Source: Streptomyces natalensis ATCC 27448
GTDB lineage: Bacteria > Actinomycetota > Actinomycetes > Streptomycetales > Streptomycetaceae
Assembly: GCF_000935125.1 (NCBI RefSeq)
Contig: NZ_JRKI01000056.1
Span: forward strand, 148,562 to 212,561
Reading direction: 5' to 3'
DNA: 64,000 nt
Below the pieces are notes generated by a model. It worked only from the letters and a program-made list of their open reading frames with translations, made no database searches and had not been told where the DNA came from. Position numbers and translations under genes: made by a program. Positions 57,301-64,000 of this stretch are shown piece after piece (the stretch's first letter is position 1; each line of letters opens with the position of its first letter).

Positions 57301-59887
57301 TCAGGTTGACGTTGTCGCTGAGGTCCTTCCAGATACCGGTCACGCCCGGAACCCGTGCCTGGCCGCCCAGCTGGCCTTCCGTACCCACCTCACGGGCGAC
57401 CCGGGTGACCTGCTCCGCGAACAGCGACAGCTGGTCGACCATGGTGTTCACGGTCGTGACGAGTTCGAGGATCTCGCCCTTCGCGTCGACGGTGATCTTC
57501 TTGGACAGATCACCGCGGGCGACCGCCGTCGTCACCTCGCCGATGTTGCGCACCTGCGAGGTCAGGTTGTTCGCCATGAAGTTGACGGACTGGGTCAGGT
57601 CCTTCCACGTCCCGCTGACGCCCTGCACCTCGGCCTGGCCGCCCAGGATGCCCTCGGTACCCACCTCGCGGGCCACCCGCGTGACCTGCTCGGCGAAGGA
57701 GGACAGCTGGTCGACCATCGTGTTGAGGGTGTTCTTCAGCTCCAGGATCTCGCCCCGGGCGTCCACATCGATCTTCTGCGAGAGGTCACCGCGCGCCACC
57801 GCGGTCGCGACCTGCGCGATGTTGCGGACCTGGGCCGTCAGGTTGCCGGCCATGCCGTTCACCGAATCGGTCAGATCCCGCCAGACACCCGCGACGCCCG
57901 GCACCTGCGCCTGACCGCCCAGCCGCCCGTCCGTACCGACCTCCCGGGCGACCCGGGTGACCTGCTCGGCGAACGCGGAGAGCTGGTCGACCATCGTGTT
58001 GATGGTGCTCTTCAGCTCCAGGATCTCGCCGCGCGCATCGACGTCGATCTTCTGCGACAGATCGCCGCGCGCCACCGCCGTCGTCACCTGCGCGATCTGC
58101 CGCACCTGCGAGGTCAGGTTCCCCGCCATGAAGTTGACGGAGTCGGTCAGTTCCTTCCACGTACCGCTGACGCCGTCCACCCGGGCCTGACCGCCCAGCC
58201 GGCCCTCGGTGCCCACGTCCCTGGCCATCCGCGTGACCTGGTCGGCGAACGAGGACAGCTGATCCACCATGGTGTTCACGGTGTTCTTCAGCTGGAGCAT
58301 CTCACCGGAGACGTCCACGGTGACCTTCTGCGACAGATCACCGTTGGCGACCGCCGTCGTCACCTGCGCGATATTGCGCACCTGACCGGTCAGGTTGCGG
58401 AAGGCGGTGTTCACGGAGTCCGTGAGGTCCTTCCACGTACCGGCCGCACCCGGCACCGCCGCCTGGCCGCCCAGCTCACCCTCGACGCCGATCTCCCGCG
58501 CCACCCGGGTGACTTCGGAACCGAACGCCGAGAGCTGATCCACCATCGTGTTGACGGTGTTCTTCAACTCCAGCATTTCACCGGCCACATCGACGGTGAC
58601 CTTCTGCGACAGATCACCGTTGGCGACCGCCGTCGTCACCTGCGCGATGTCCCGCACCTGACCGGTCAGATTGCGGAAGGCGTTGTTCACCGAGTCGGTG
58701 AGGTCCTTCCACGTCCCCGCCGCGCCCGGCACCTGCGCCTGGCCACCGAGCTGCCCCTCGGCCCCGACCTCGTTCGCCACCCGCGTCACTTCGTCGGCGA
58801 AGGTCCGCAGCGTCTCGGTCATCGTGTTGATGGTGTCGGCGAGCTGCGCGACCTCGCCGCGTGCGCTGACCGTCACCTTCTGCGACAGATCGCCGCTCGC
58901 CACGGCGGTGGTGACCTGGGCGATCCCGCGCACCTGGGCCGTCAGGTTGCCGGCCATGAGGTTGACCGAATCCGTCAGGTCCTTCCACACCCCGGCCACA
59001 CCGGGCACCTGCGCCTGGCCGCCTAGCTCGCCCTCCGTACCGACCTCGCGGGCGACCCGGGTCACCTCGGAGGCGAACGAGGAGAGCTGGTCCACCATGG
59101 TGTTCACGGTGTTCTTCAGCTCGAGCATCTCGCCGGCGACATGCACCGTCACCTTGCGCGACAGATCACCCTTGGCGACCGCGGTGGTCACCAGCGCAAT
59201 GTCACGCACCTGCGCGGTGAGCCGGGAGGCCATCGTGTTGACGGATTCCGTCAGGTCCTTCCACGAACCCGACATTCCACGCACCCGCGCCTGCCCGCCG
59301 AGCTTGCCCTCCGTACCGACCTCGCTGGCCACCCTGGTGACCTCGTCGGTGAACGCGGACAGCTGGTCGACCAGCCCGTTGACGGTCCGCCCGACCTTCA
59401 GGAACTCCCCGCGCAGCGGATGCTCCGACGAGCTGTCCGAGCTGCGCGAGCGCAGATCCATCCGCTGTTCCAGATCACCCTCGGACACCGCCGAGAGCAC
59501 CCGTCCCACCTCGGAGACCGGCCGTACTAGATCGTCCACCAGGGCGTTGGAGGCATCGATGGCCGCCGCCCAGGACCCCTCGGCCGCGCCGACCTCCAGC
59601 CTTTCGGTGAGCTTTCCCTCCCGCCCGACCACTCTGCGTACCCGGGCCAGCTCACCGGTCAGATGCAGATTGCGGTCCGCGACCTCGTTGAAGACCGCGG
59701 CGATTTCCGACATAACGCCTTCGCCGGAAACCGTCAGCCGCTTGCGGAAATTCCCGTCCCGCATGGCGACAAGAGCGACCAACAGCCGGTTCAGGGCAGC
59801 CGCATCCACCTCGGTCGTCCCGTTGTTCCGGGATCGTCCGCCTTTCGCACGAGCGCTTGCACCGCGCGTCGCTGCGCCAGACTCCAC
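54377..59887 (-). CDS. osaA: Giant hybrid histidine kinase OsaA with HAMP-type repeats
   Basis: From GTG 59887 (GGGAGGG five bases upstream) the protein has 1836 residues and no membrane segment. Residues about 160-1100 are an array of roughly ten 92-residue HAMP-type repeats (W-K-D-L-T-x-S-V-N). Then come a GAF domain (about 1115-1265), a long coiled coil, the H-box MSHELRTPLN (His about 1366), an HATPase (about 1480-1600; DTGIGIASSK, GGTGLGLSISRE) and a C-terminal receiver with phosphoacceptor Asp about 1766 in LMDIMMPEMDG. It corresponds to S. coelicolor OsaA (SCO5748), needed for osmotic stress adaptation. osaB follows 255 bases downstream. Confidence 0.92.
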   Translation of the reverse strand: MESGAATRGASARAKGGRSRNNGTTEVDAAALNRLLVALVAMRDGNFRKRLTVSGEGVMSEIAAVFNEVADRNLHLTGELARVRRVVGREGKLTERLEVGAAEGSWAAAIDASNALVDDLVRPVSEVGRVLSAVSEGDLEQRMDLRSRSSDSSSEHPLRGEFLKVGRTVNGLVDQLSAFTDEVTRVASEVGTEGKLGGQARVRGMSGSWKDLTESVNTMASRLTAQVRDIALVTTAVAKGDLSRKVTVHVAGEMLELKNTVNTMVDQLSSFASEVTRVAREVGTEGELGGQAQVPGVAGVWKDLTDSVNLMAGNLTAQVRGIAQVTTAVASGDLSQKVTVSARGEVAQLADTINTMTETLRTFADEVTRVANEVGAEGQLGGQAQVPGAAGTWKDLTDSVNNAFRNLTGQVRDIAQVTTAVANGDLSQKVTVDVAGEMLELKNTVNTMVDQLSAFGSEVTRVAREIGVEGELGGQAAVPGAAGTWKDLTDSVNTAFRNLTGQVRNIAQVTTAVANGDLSQKVTVDVSGEMLQLKNTVNTMVDQLSSFADQVTRMARDVGTEGRLGGQARVDGVSGTWKELTDSVNFMAGNLTSQVRQIAQVTTAVARGDLSQKIDVDARGEILELKSTINTMVDQLSAFAEQVTRVAREVGTDGRLGGQAQVPGVAGVWRDLTDSVNGMAGNLTAQVRNIAQVATAVARGDLSQKIDVDARGEILELKNTLNTMVDQLSSFAEQVTRVAREVGTEGILGGQAEVQGVSGTWKDLTQSVNFMANNLTSQVRNIGEVTTAVARGDLSKKITVDAKGEILELVTTVNTMVDQLSLFAEQVTRVAREVGTEGQLGGQARVPGVTGIWKDLSDNVNLMANNLTIQVRNISQVSAAVANGDLTKKVTVEARGEVAQLADTVNTMVTTLSSFADEVTRVAREVGTDGILGGQARVPGVAGTWKDLTESVNSMANNLTGQVRNIAMVTTAVAKGDLTKKIDVDARGEILALKTTINTMVDQLSSFAEQVTRVAREVGTEGQLGGQAQVRGVAGTWKDLTESVNEMAGNLTRQVRAIAAVAAAVTLGDHNVRIDVDAAGEILELQDNVNTMISTLRETTLANEEQDWLKGNLARISGLMQGRRDLKDVATLIMSELSPAVSAQHGAFFLAAQPDSREIGADGGEPGAYELRLMGSYGYSMGGMPTTFKPGETLIGTAAEEGRTILVENVPSGYLKIASGLGEAPPANVIVLPVLFEDKVLGVIELASFQPFTQIQKDFLSQIAEMIATSVNTISVNTKTEVLLKQSQELTEQLKERSGELESRQKALELSNSELEEKAEQLRAQNRDIEVKNTEIEEARQVLEERAEQLAVSMRYKSEFLANMSHELRTPLNSLLILAKLLADNAEGNLSPKQVEFAETIHGAGSDLLQLINDILDLSKVEAGKMDVSPTRIALVQLVDYVEATFRPLTAEKGLDFSVRVSPELPATLHTDEQRLLQVLRNLLSNAVKFTDSGAVELVIRPAGADVPVAIREQLLEHGSLRDPDADMIAFSVTDTGIGIASSKMRVIFEAFKQADGTTSRKYGGTGLGLSISREIARLLGGEIHAQSEPGRGSTFTLYLPHNPGGLPPQGYPQLVAGGLAMDAEAREVEVGRQLEYETLREEEVSSSLNRRRRRGLSAGARRFALPGGQPASAPPPQTLRQPSEPTTQQQAEEPWLGNGQDLVEPAFGGGFHGEKVLIVDDDIRNVFALTSVLEQHGLSVLYAENGREGIEVLEQHDDIVLVLMDIMMPEMDGYATTAAIRRMPQFAGLPIIALTAKAMKGDREKSIDSGASDYVTKPVDTDHLLSVMEQWMRAR
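56575..59290. repeat. About ten tandem 276-bp repeats within osaA
   Basis: The repeat-unit marker (WKDLT-type codons) recurs every 276 bp, at about 59250, 58970, 58695, 58420, 58140, 57865, 57590, 57315, 57040 and 56765. Adjacent units are visibly similar at the DNA level, making this a likely site of unequal recombination or assembly collapse. Confidence 0.85.
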
Positions 59888-60323
59888 CGTGTCCCTCCCG
59901 CAGGGTCGACCGTTTTCTCCGGGCTTTCTCTTGGTACGTGCCCAGTGTTTCACCCCGCCGCACCGAGGCGACAAGGAGTCGAAACGTAACCACATCGATG
60001 GAGATTCGTTGAAGCTCATGGGCAGGTCTCATCCTCACACCACCGCTGGACCGTCTCCGGACCCCTCCGGCATCCGCACCGGAAGCCGCCACGAAGGCGC
60101 GCGGCCACGGCAATACGGCCCCGCGGCAATACCGGCCGTGACTCCGCGGCCGCCCCATTCCACGCGAGGATTCCTCATGAGGGATGAAGCACTGACCGCC
60201 GGAGTGCATCTGCTCCCAAAAAGCACGCCTTCGTTCCCAGCACCCGACCGGACCGTCTAGCCTGGCTTGCGCATCGACACCACGAGAAACGGGCACAGGA
60301 CTCGGGGGAGCGACGAAGAACCA
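59888..60323. other. Divergent osaA/osaC intergenic region
   Basis: This 436-base gap separates the divergent osaA and osaC genes and must hold both promoters. On the plus strand TAGCCT (60258-60263) is a possible -10 for osaC, about 60 bases before the start codon. I found no convincing sigma-B-type promoter by eye. A CGGCAATAC direct repeat is present. No small gene is supported. Confidence 0.5.
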
Positions 60324-62969
60324 ATGGGGAGTGCTGTGATCACCGCGCGGGCCGCCGCCACCTTCGAGCCGGTCGGGCGCTCGGTCGCCACTGCCCGTGC
60401 GTTCGTCAGGGACACCCTCCAGGGCTGGGGCTGCATCGACATCGTCGACGACGCCGTCGTGCTGACCAGCGAACTGGTCACCAACGCCGTGGTGCACGCC
60501 GGCACCGCCGCCGATGTGCTGTGCCTGCGCACCGACGGCGACGTCCGCATCTCCGTCGCCGACCGCTACCCCGAACGCGAGATTCCGCTCCAGCACGCCG
60601 GCCAGGCCATGGTGCACCCCGACCGCGAGGGCGGCCGCGGCCTGCTGCTGTGCGGCGCGCTGGCCTCCCGCTGGGGCGTGGAGTACACCGCGGCACAAAA
60701 ACACGTCTGGTTCCAGCTGGAGCTGCCCGAGCGCCCGGCCGGCACCCGCTCCGCCGGCCCCGCCCTCCCGGTGGACGCCCTCCCCGCCACCGACACCCGC
60801 GTCCGCGTCGCCGTCGTCCAGATCGACCGCGCCGGCTGCATCAGCTTCTGGAACGACGACGCCCAGGATCTCTTCGGCTACGACCAGAAGAAGGTCATCG
60901 GCAAGCCCATGACCGACTTCGCCGCCTGGCCGCACACCCCCGGCACCGGCACCGGCATCGCCGAGGCACTGGAGCTGTCCCGCTGGGAGGGCTCCTACGG
61001 CATCAGAGGCGCCGACGGCCGCGTCCTGCCCGTATACGCCTCCCACCTGCGGGTCCGCGACGCCGACGGCGAAGCCTCCACCGTCTGCCTCCTGGTGCGC
61101 GACCACGAGCGCGCCATCCTCCAGAGCCCCCAGCGCACCCCCGCCCCGGACGCCGCCACACAGACCGCCCAGTCGGCGGTGCACCCCTCCGACCCGTTCG
61201 AGGTCTTCATCGGCTCCCCGGCCCCCGACGACCTCGACGGACTCCTCCAGCGCACGGTCGAACGCGCCCGCGACATGCTCGACGGCGACGCCGCCTACCT
61301 CCTGCTGGCCACCGACGACGAGACCGAACTGGAGGTCCGCGCCTCCACGGGCCTGCCCTCCGCCCGCCAGCGGTTCGCCCGCGTCCCCGTCGAGGCCGGA
61401 TCCGGACGCTACGGCTCCGCCCGGATGCCCGCCGTCCACGAGGACCTCACCGCCGTCCCCGGCGCCGTCCCCCTGCTCAGCGGAACGGGCATGCGCTCCG
61501 TCGTCACCGTCCCCCTCAAGGTCGAGGGCCGGCTGACCGGCTCCCTCGGCGTCGCCGCGGAAGGCCCCGGCCGCTATACGAACGAAGAGGCCCTCCGCCT
61601 CCAGTTCGCCGCCGACCGCATCGCCCTCGCCGTCGAGCGCGCCCGGCTGACCGAGCTGGAGAAGCTGCGCCGCGGCTCCCTCTCCTTCCTCGTCGAGGCA
61701 TCCGACCTCCTGGCCGGCACCCTCGACCGCGACCAGACGCTGGCCCTGATGGCCCAGATGACGGTCCCGACGCTCGCCACCTGGTGCGCCGTCTACACCG
61801 TCGCCGACCAGGCATCCGAGCCCGAGCTCTCCTACGTCCTGCACGAGGACGAGGACCGCATCGACGGCCTCAAGACGCTCCTGCTGAAGGTCGACCCGCC
61901 CGAGCCGGTGCCCACCCCCGGCGCCCGCGTATGGACCGCCCCCGGTGACGCCGCCCACGACGCCGCGCTGCGCACCTCCATGCGCAGCCTCGGCCTGGGC
62001 CACGCCGCCCGCCCCTCCACGGGCCCCGGCGCCACCCTGGCCACCGCCTCCGCCGTCGGCGGCGAGACCGTCGTCCTCCCCCTCGTCGCCCGTAACCGCG
62101 TCATCGGCATGCTCACCCTCGGCAAACCCGCCGAGGAACACTTCCGCCAGGAAATCCTCGAACTGGCCGAGGACCTCTCCCGACGCGCCGCCCTCGCCCT
62201 GGACAACGCCCGCCTCTACTCCGAGCGCACGGCCATCAGCCAGTCCCTCCAGCGCAGCCTGCTCCCCCCGGAGCCGCTGCCCGACATCCCCGGCGTCGAG
62301 GTCGAGGTCATCTACCGCGCGGCCGGCGAGGGCAACGAGGTCGGCGGCGACTTCTACGACCTCTTCCCCATCCGCGACGGCGCCTACGGCTTCGCCATCG
62401 GCGACGTCTGCGGTACGGGCCCCGAGGCCGCCGCGGTCACGGGCCTGGCCCGCCACGCCCTGCGCCTGCTGGCCCGCGAGGGCTTCGGCGGCCCCGCCGT
62501 CCTGGAGCGACTGAACGCCGCCATCCTCGACGAGGGCGCCCGCAGCCGTTTCCTGACGCTCCTTTACGGCGAGCTGTGGCCGCAGCCCGACGGAAGCGCC
62601 CTGCTCAAGGTCGTCTGCGCCGGCCATCCCCTCCCGCTCCGCCTGCGCCAGGACGGCACCACCGAACCGGCCGCCGAACCCCAGCCCCTCCTCGGCGTCA
62701 TGGACGACCTCGAACTGTACGAACAGACCGTCACCCTCGACCCCGGCGACGTCCTGCTGTGCGTCACCGACGGTGTCACCGAACGCCGCGAGGGTACCCG
62801 CATGCTCGGCGACGACGGCCTCAACGATGTCCTGACGACCTGTACGGGCCTGACCGCCGGCGCCGTCGCCGCCCGCGTCCTGCGCGCCGTCGAACGCTTC
62901 GCCGCCGAACCGGCCTCCGACGACATGGCCATCCTCGCCATGCGCGTCCCCGAAATCCCCGCGGGCTGA
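60324..62969 (+). CDS. osaC: OsaC: HATPase-PAS-GAF-GAF-PP2C regulator of stress sigma factor
   Basis: The 881-residue protein has an RsbW-like kinase domain (about 1-130; SELVTNAVVHAGT, REGGRGLLLCGAL), PAS (about 150-255), two GAF domains (about 300-440 and 445-635) and a PP2C/SpoIIE phosphatase (about 640-875; NEVGGDFYDLFPI, AIGDVCGTG, VTDGVTERR, SDDMAILAMRV). This matches S. coelicolor OsaC (SCO5747), which acts on sigma B after osmotic stress. The start may be ATG 60324 or GTG 60336; the latter has GGGGAG at ideal spacing. It is divergent from osaA. Confidence 0.92.
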   Translation: MGSAVITARAAATFEPVGRSVATARAFVRDTLQGWGCIDIVDDAVVLTSELVTNAVVHAGTAADVLCLRTDGDVRISVADRYPEREIPLQHAGQAMVHPDREGGRGLLLCGALASRWGVEYTAAQKHVWFQLELPERPAGTRSAGPALPVDALPATDTRVRVAVVQIDRAGCISFWNDDAQDLFGYDQKKVIGKPMTDFAAWPHTPGTGTGIAEALELSRWEGSYGIRGADGRVLPVYASHLRVRDADGEASTVCLLVRDHERAILQSPQRTPAPDAATQTAQSAVHPSDPFEVFIGSPAPDDLDGLLQRTVERARDMLDGDAAYLLLATDDETELEVRASTGLPSARQRFARVPVEAGSGRYGSARMPAVHEDLTAVPGAVPLLSGTGMRSVVTVPLKVEGRLTGSLGVAAEGPGRYTNEEALRLQFAADRIALAVERARLTELEKLRRGSLSFLVEASDLLAGTLDRDQTLALMAQMTVPTLATWCAVYTVADQASEPELSYVLHEDEDRIDGLKTLLLKVDPPEPVPTPGARVWTAPGDAAHDAALRTSMRSLGLGHAARPSTGPGATLATASAVGGETVVLPLVARNRVIGMLTLGKPAEEHFRQEILELAEDLSRRAALALDNARLYSERTAISQSLQRSLLPPEPLPDIPGVEVEVIYRAAGEGNEVGGDFYDLFPIRDGAYGFAIGDVCGTGPEAAAVTGLARHALRLLAREGFGGPAVLERLNAAILDEGARSRFLTLLYGELWPQPDGSALLKVVCAGHPLPLRLRQDGTTEPAAEPQPLLGVMDDLELYEQTVTLDPGDVLLCVTDGVTERREGTRMLGDDGLNDVLTTCTGLTAGAVAARVLRAVERFAAEPASDDMAILAMRVPEIPAG

Positions 62970-62995
62970 CGCGAGTTACGCATACGCACGAAAAA

Positions 62996-63019
62996 GGCCC
63001 CCGCCGAATGGCGGGGGCC
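62996..63019 (+). terminator. Rho-independent terminator of osaC
   Basis: GGCCCCCGCC (62996-63005), loop GAAT, and GGCGGGGGCC (63010-63019) form a perfect 10-bp stem preceded by AAAAA and followed by TTTCTCTT. It lies 27 bases after the osaC stop codon. The A-run would let it also terminate transcription of the tRNA from the other strand. Confidence 0.9.
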
Positions 63020-63032
63020 TTTCTCTTACCAG

Positions 63033-63105
63033 AGCCCCAATACGGAATCGAACCGTAGACCTTCTCCTTACCATGGAGACGCTCTGCCGACTGAGCTATT
63101 GGGGC
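63033..63105 (-). tRNA. tRNA-Thr (anticodon GGU)
   Basis: A 73-base cloverleaf is present on the minus strand: acceptor GCCCCAA pairs with TTGGGGC, D stem GCTC/GAGC, anticodon stem TCTCC/GGAGA with loop ATGGTAA (anticodon GGT), and T stem TACGG/CCGTA with loop TTCGATT. The discriminator is T and the 3' CCA is not encoded, which is usual in Streptomyces. It reads ACC and ACU codons. Confidence 0.95.
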
Positions 63106-63186
63106 GCAGCGACAGAAAGAATACTACCCGATCTCCGCAGCGCTCCGAACCGTCCAAGCCCCTCGGTCACCCGGCTGCCGCCACGG

Positions 63187-63864
63187 CTAGAAGGCCGGCT
63201 CGAGCAGTCCCCCCAGCGCATTACAGGCATGCACCATCTTCTGCACGTCCCGTCGCTGCATATCCACCCGCAAGGGCAGCGCCAATGTCTCGTCAACCGC
63301 CCGCTCCGTCTGCGGCAAAAACACATCCCGCCGCAATCCGGGCATCCGATACACCGGCGCCTGCACGGGAACGGTGCACGCAACTCCCTTGCCCCGCAAC
63401 GCCCTCGCAAAGGCGTCCCGGTCCGGCCGACCATTCCCCGGGACCCGCACCACATATTGCTCATAGGTGTGTCCGGCCGCCGGCACCGGCGTCCCGACAC
63501 CATTGAGCCGACCGTCCAGATACGTCGCCAGCTCCCGCCGCCGCTCCACACCCTCCGGCCGCGCCCCGGGCTCGTCCTCGACCAGGACCAACAGCCCGTG
63601 GCGCTGCCCGATTTCACGAATCCATCCCGCATCGGCCTGCCGCCCGAAGCGGTGTATCGCCACCACCGCGGCCGTCCGGCCGGTCACCACATCGGCCACC
63701 GCGGCCGGATCGAGGCAGTAACTCTCGGCATCCACATCGGCGTACACCGGCACGGCGCCCAGCTGCGCCACGGCATGCGCCACTTCGGCGTTGCCGTAGG
63801 CAGGCACCACGACCTCATCACCAGCACGTACACCGGCGGACCTGAGCATTCCAGCTGTCCCCAT
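63187..63864 (-). CDS. DegT/DnrJ/EryC1-like protein lacking the PLP-lysine region
   Basis: The 225-residue protein is related to the sugar aminotransferase family: MGTAGMLRSAGVRAGDEVVVPAYG and AVAQLGAVPVYADVDAESYCLDPAAV match the start of the large domain, and VPVQAPVYRMPGLRRD and TERAVDETLALPL match its end. The middle of about 100 residues, which carries the catalytic lysine that binds pyridoxal phosphate, is missing, as is the usual N-terminus. It is only about 60% of family length and probably not an aminotransferase. ATG 63864 (AGGA upstream) is preferred; GTG 63912 is an alternative. It lies between an rRNA operon end and tRNA-Thr on the same strand. Confidence 0.7.
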   Translation of the reverse strand: MGTAGMLRSAGVRAGDEVVVPAYGNAEVAHAVAQLGAVPVYADVDAESYCLDPAAVADVVTGRTAAVVAIHRFGRQADAGWIREIGQRHGLLVLVEDEPGARPEGVERRRELATYLDGRLNGVGTPVPAAGHTYEQYVVRVPGNGRPDRDAFARALRGKGVACTVPVQAPVYRMPGLRRDVFLPQTERAVDETLALPLRVDMQRRDVQKMVHACNALGGLLEPAF

Positions 63865-63931
63865 GAGGCGGATCCTGGCGACGCGAGGTGAACGACACGT
63901 TACGTCTCCCACCTGATAATCAGAACAAAAA

Positions 63932-63970
63932 AGCTCCGGCTCCTGAACCAGAGGTCCAGGAGCCGGAGCT
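63932..63970 (-). terminator. Intrinsic terminator of the rRNA operon
   Basis: AGCTCCGGCTCCTG (63932-63945) and CAGGAGCCGGAGCT (63957-63970) form a perfect 14-bp stem. On the minus strand it is followed by a run of T residues (positions 63931 downward), giving a strong rho-independent terminator just after the 5S rRNA. Confidence 0.93.
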
Positions 63971-63978
63971 GAAGAATT

Positions 63979-64000
63979 GTTCGGCGGCGTCCTACTCTCC
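63979..64000 (-). rRNA. 5S rRNA, 3' end only
   Basis: The minus strand at the window edge reads GGAGAGTAGGACGCCGCCGA and ends in ACA, which is the conserved 3' end of actinobacterial 5S rRNA. The rest of the rRNA operon lies beyond the right edge. A strong terminator follows directly. Confidence 0.9.

Noticed and set aside
55682..59026. A 1114-codon open frame antisense to osaA
   Set aside because: It mirrors the repeat array of the kinase and has no independent motif, start signal or family resemblance.

Overview
The window is chromosomal DNA from a Streptomyces or a very close relative. It is very GC-rich, many genes start with GTG, and core genes lie in the order familiar from the Streptomyces chromosome: hflX, an M1 peptidase, an RSH (RelA/SpoT) gene, dapF, miaA, miaB, gluRK/gluABCD, recX-recA, lhr-nei, clgR, cinA, pgsA, rimO, ftsK, osaB/osaA/osaC, then tRNA-Thr and the 3' end of an rRNA operon. 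Identifications rest on family motifs recognised by eye in the translations; no database search was run.

Layout. 1-10.4 kb is housekeeping: ribosome rescue GTPase HflX (partial), a secreted metallopeptidase, an RSH protein, diaminopimelate epimerase, and the two enzymes that make ms2i6A37 in tRNA (MiaA, MiaB). 10.6-18.3 kb is more accessory: a ferredoxin-like/metallo-beta-lactamase-fold protein, a TetR-flavin monooxygenase divergon with a clear operator array, a second flavoprotein with a mycothiol-type isomerase and a divergent LysR regulator, and an orphan TAXI binding protein. 18.3-26.3 kb holds a DEAD-box helicase, a cold-shock protein, the GluR-GluK two-component system and the glutamate ABC transporter gluABCD. 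26.4-29.7 kb holds a flavin monooxygenase with a low-complexity tail, then a short cysteine-containing leader peptide ahead of a cysteine dioxygenase-rhodanese pair. 30-31.9 kb is recX-recA with an SOS-type promoter. 32-34.6 kb is a small degenerate/accessory stretch: an O-methyltransferase remnant, a TetR/DUF4345 divergon and two small secreted proteins. 34.6-45.3 kb contains AI-2E-type, AzlCD and AraC genes, then the DNA-repair pair Lhr and Nei. 45.5-54.1 kb runs from Dps through ClgR, CinA, PgsA, RimO and a RodZ-like protein to FtsK and OsaB. 54.4-63 kb is the osmotic-adaptation system OsaA (a very large hybrid kinase with about ten HAMP-type repeats) and OsaC. The window closes with tRNA-Thr(GGU), a DegT-like protein lacking the usual catalytic-lysine segment, and the terminator and 3' end of a 5S rRNA.

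The most noteworthy non-obvious signals are: (i) two copies of an 81-bp dispersed repeat, each lying between operon partners and each encoding a 26-codon mini-ORF that ends in an ATGA overlap with the next gene (gluD and the rhodanese); (ii) a cysteine-containing leader peptide before cysteine dioxygenase; (iii) a palindromic repeat apparently inserted in frame within a flavoprotein gene; (iv) well-formed candidate operators in front of gluA, the TetR-monooxygenase pair and the TetR-DUF4345 pair; and (v) a 276-bp, roughly ten-copy repeat array in osaA.
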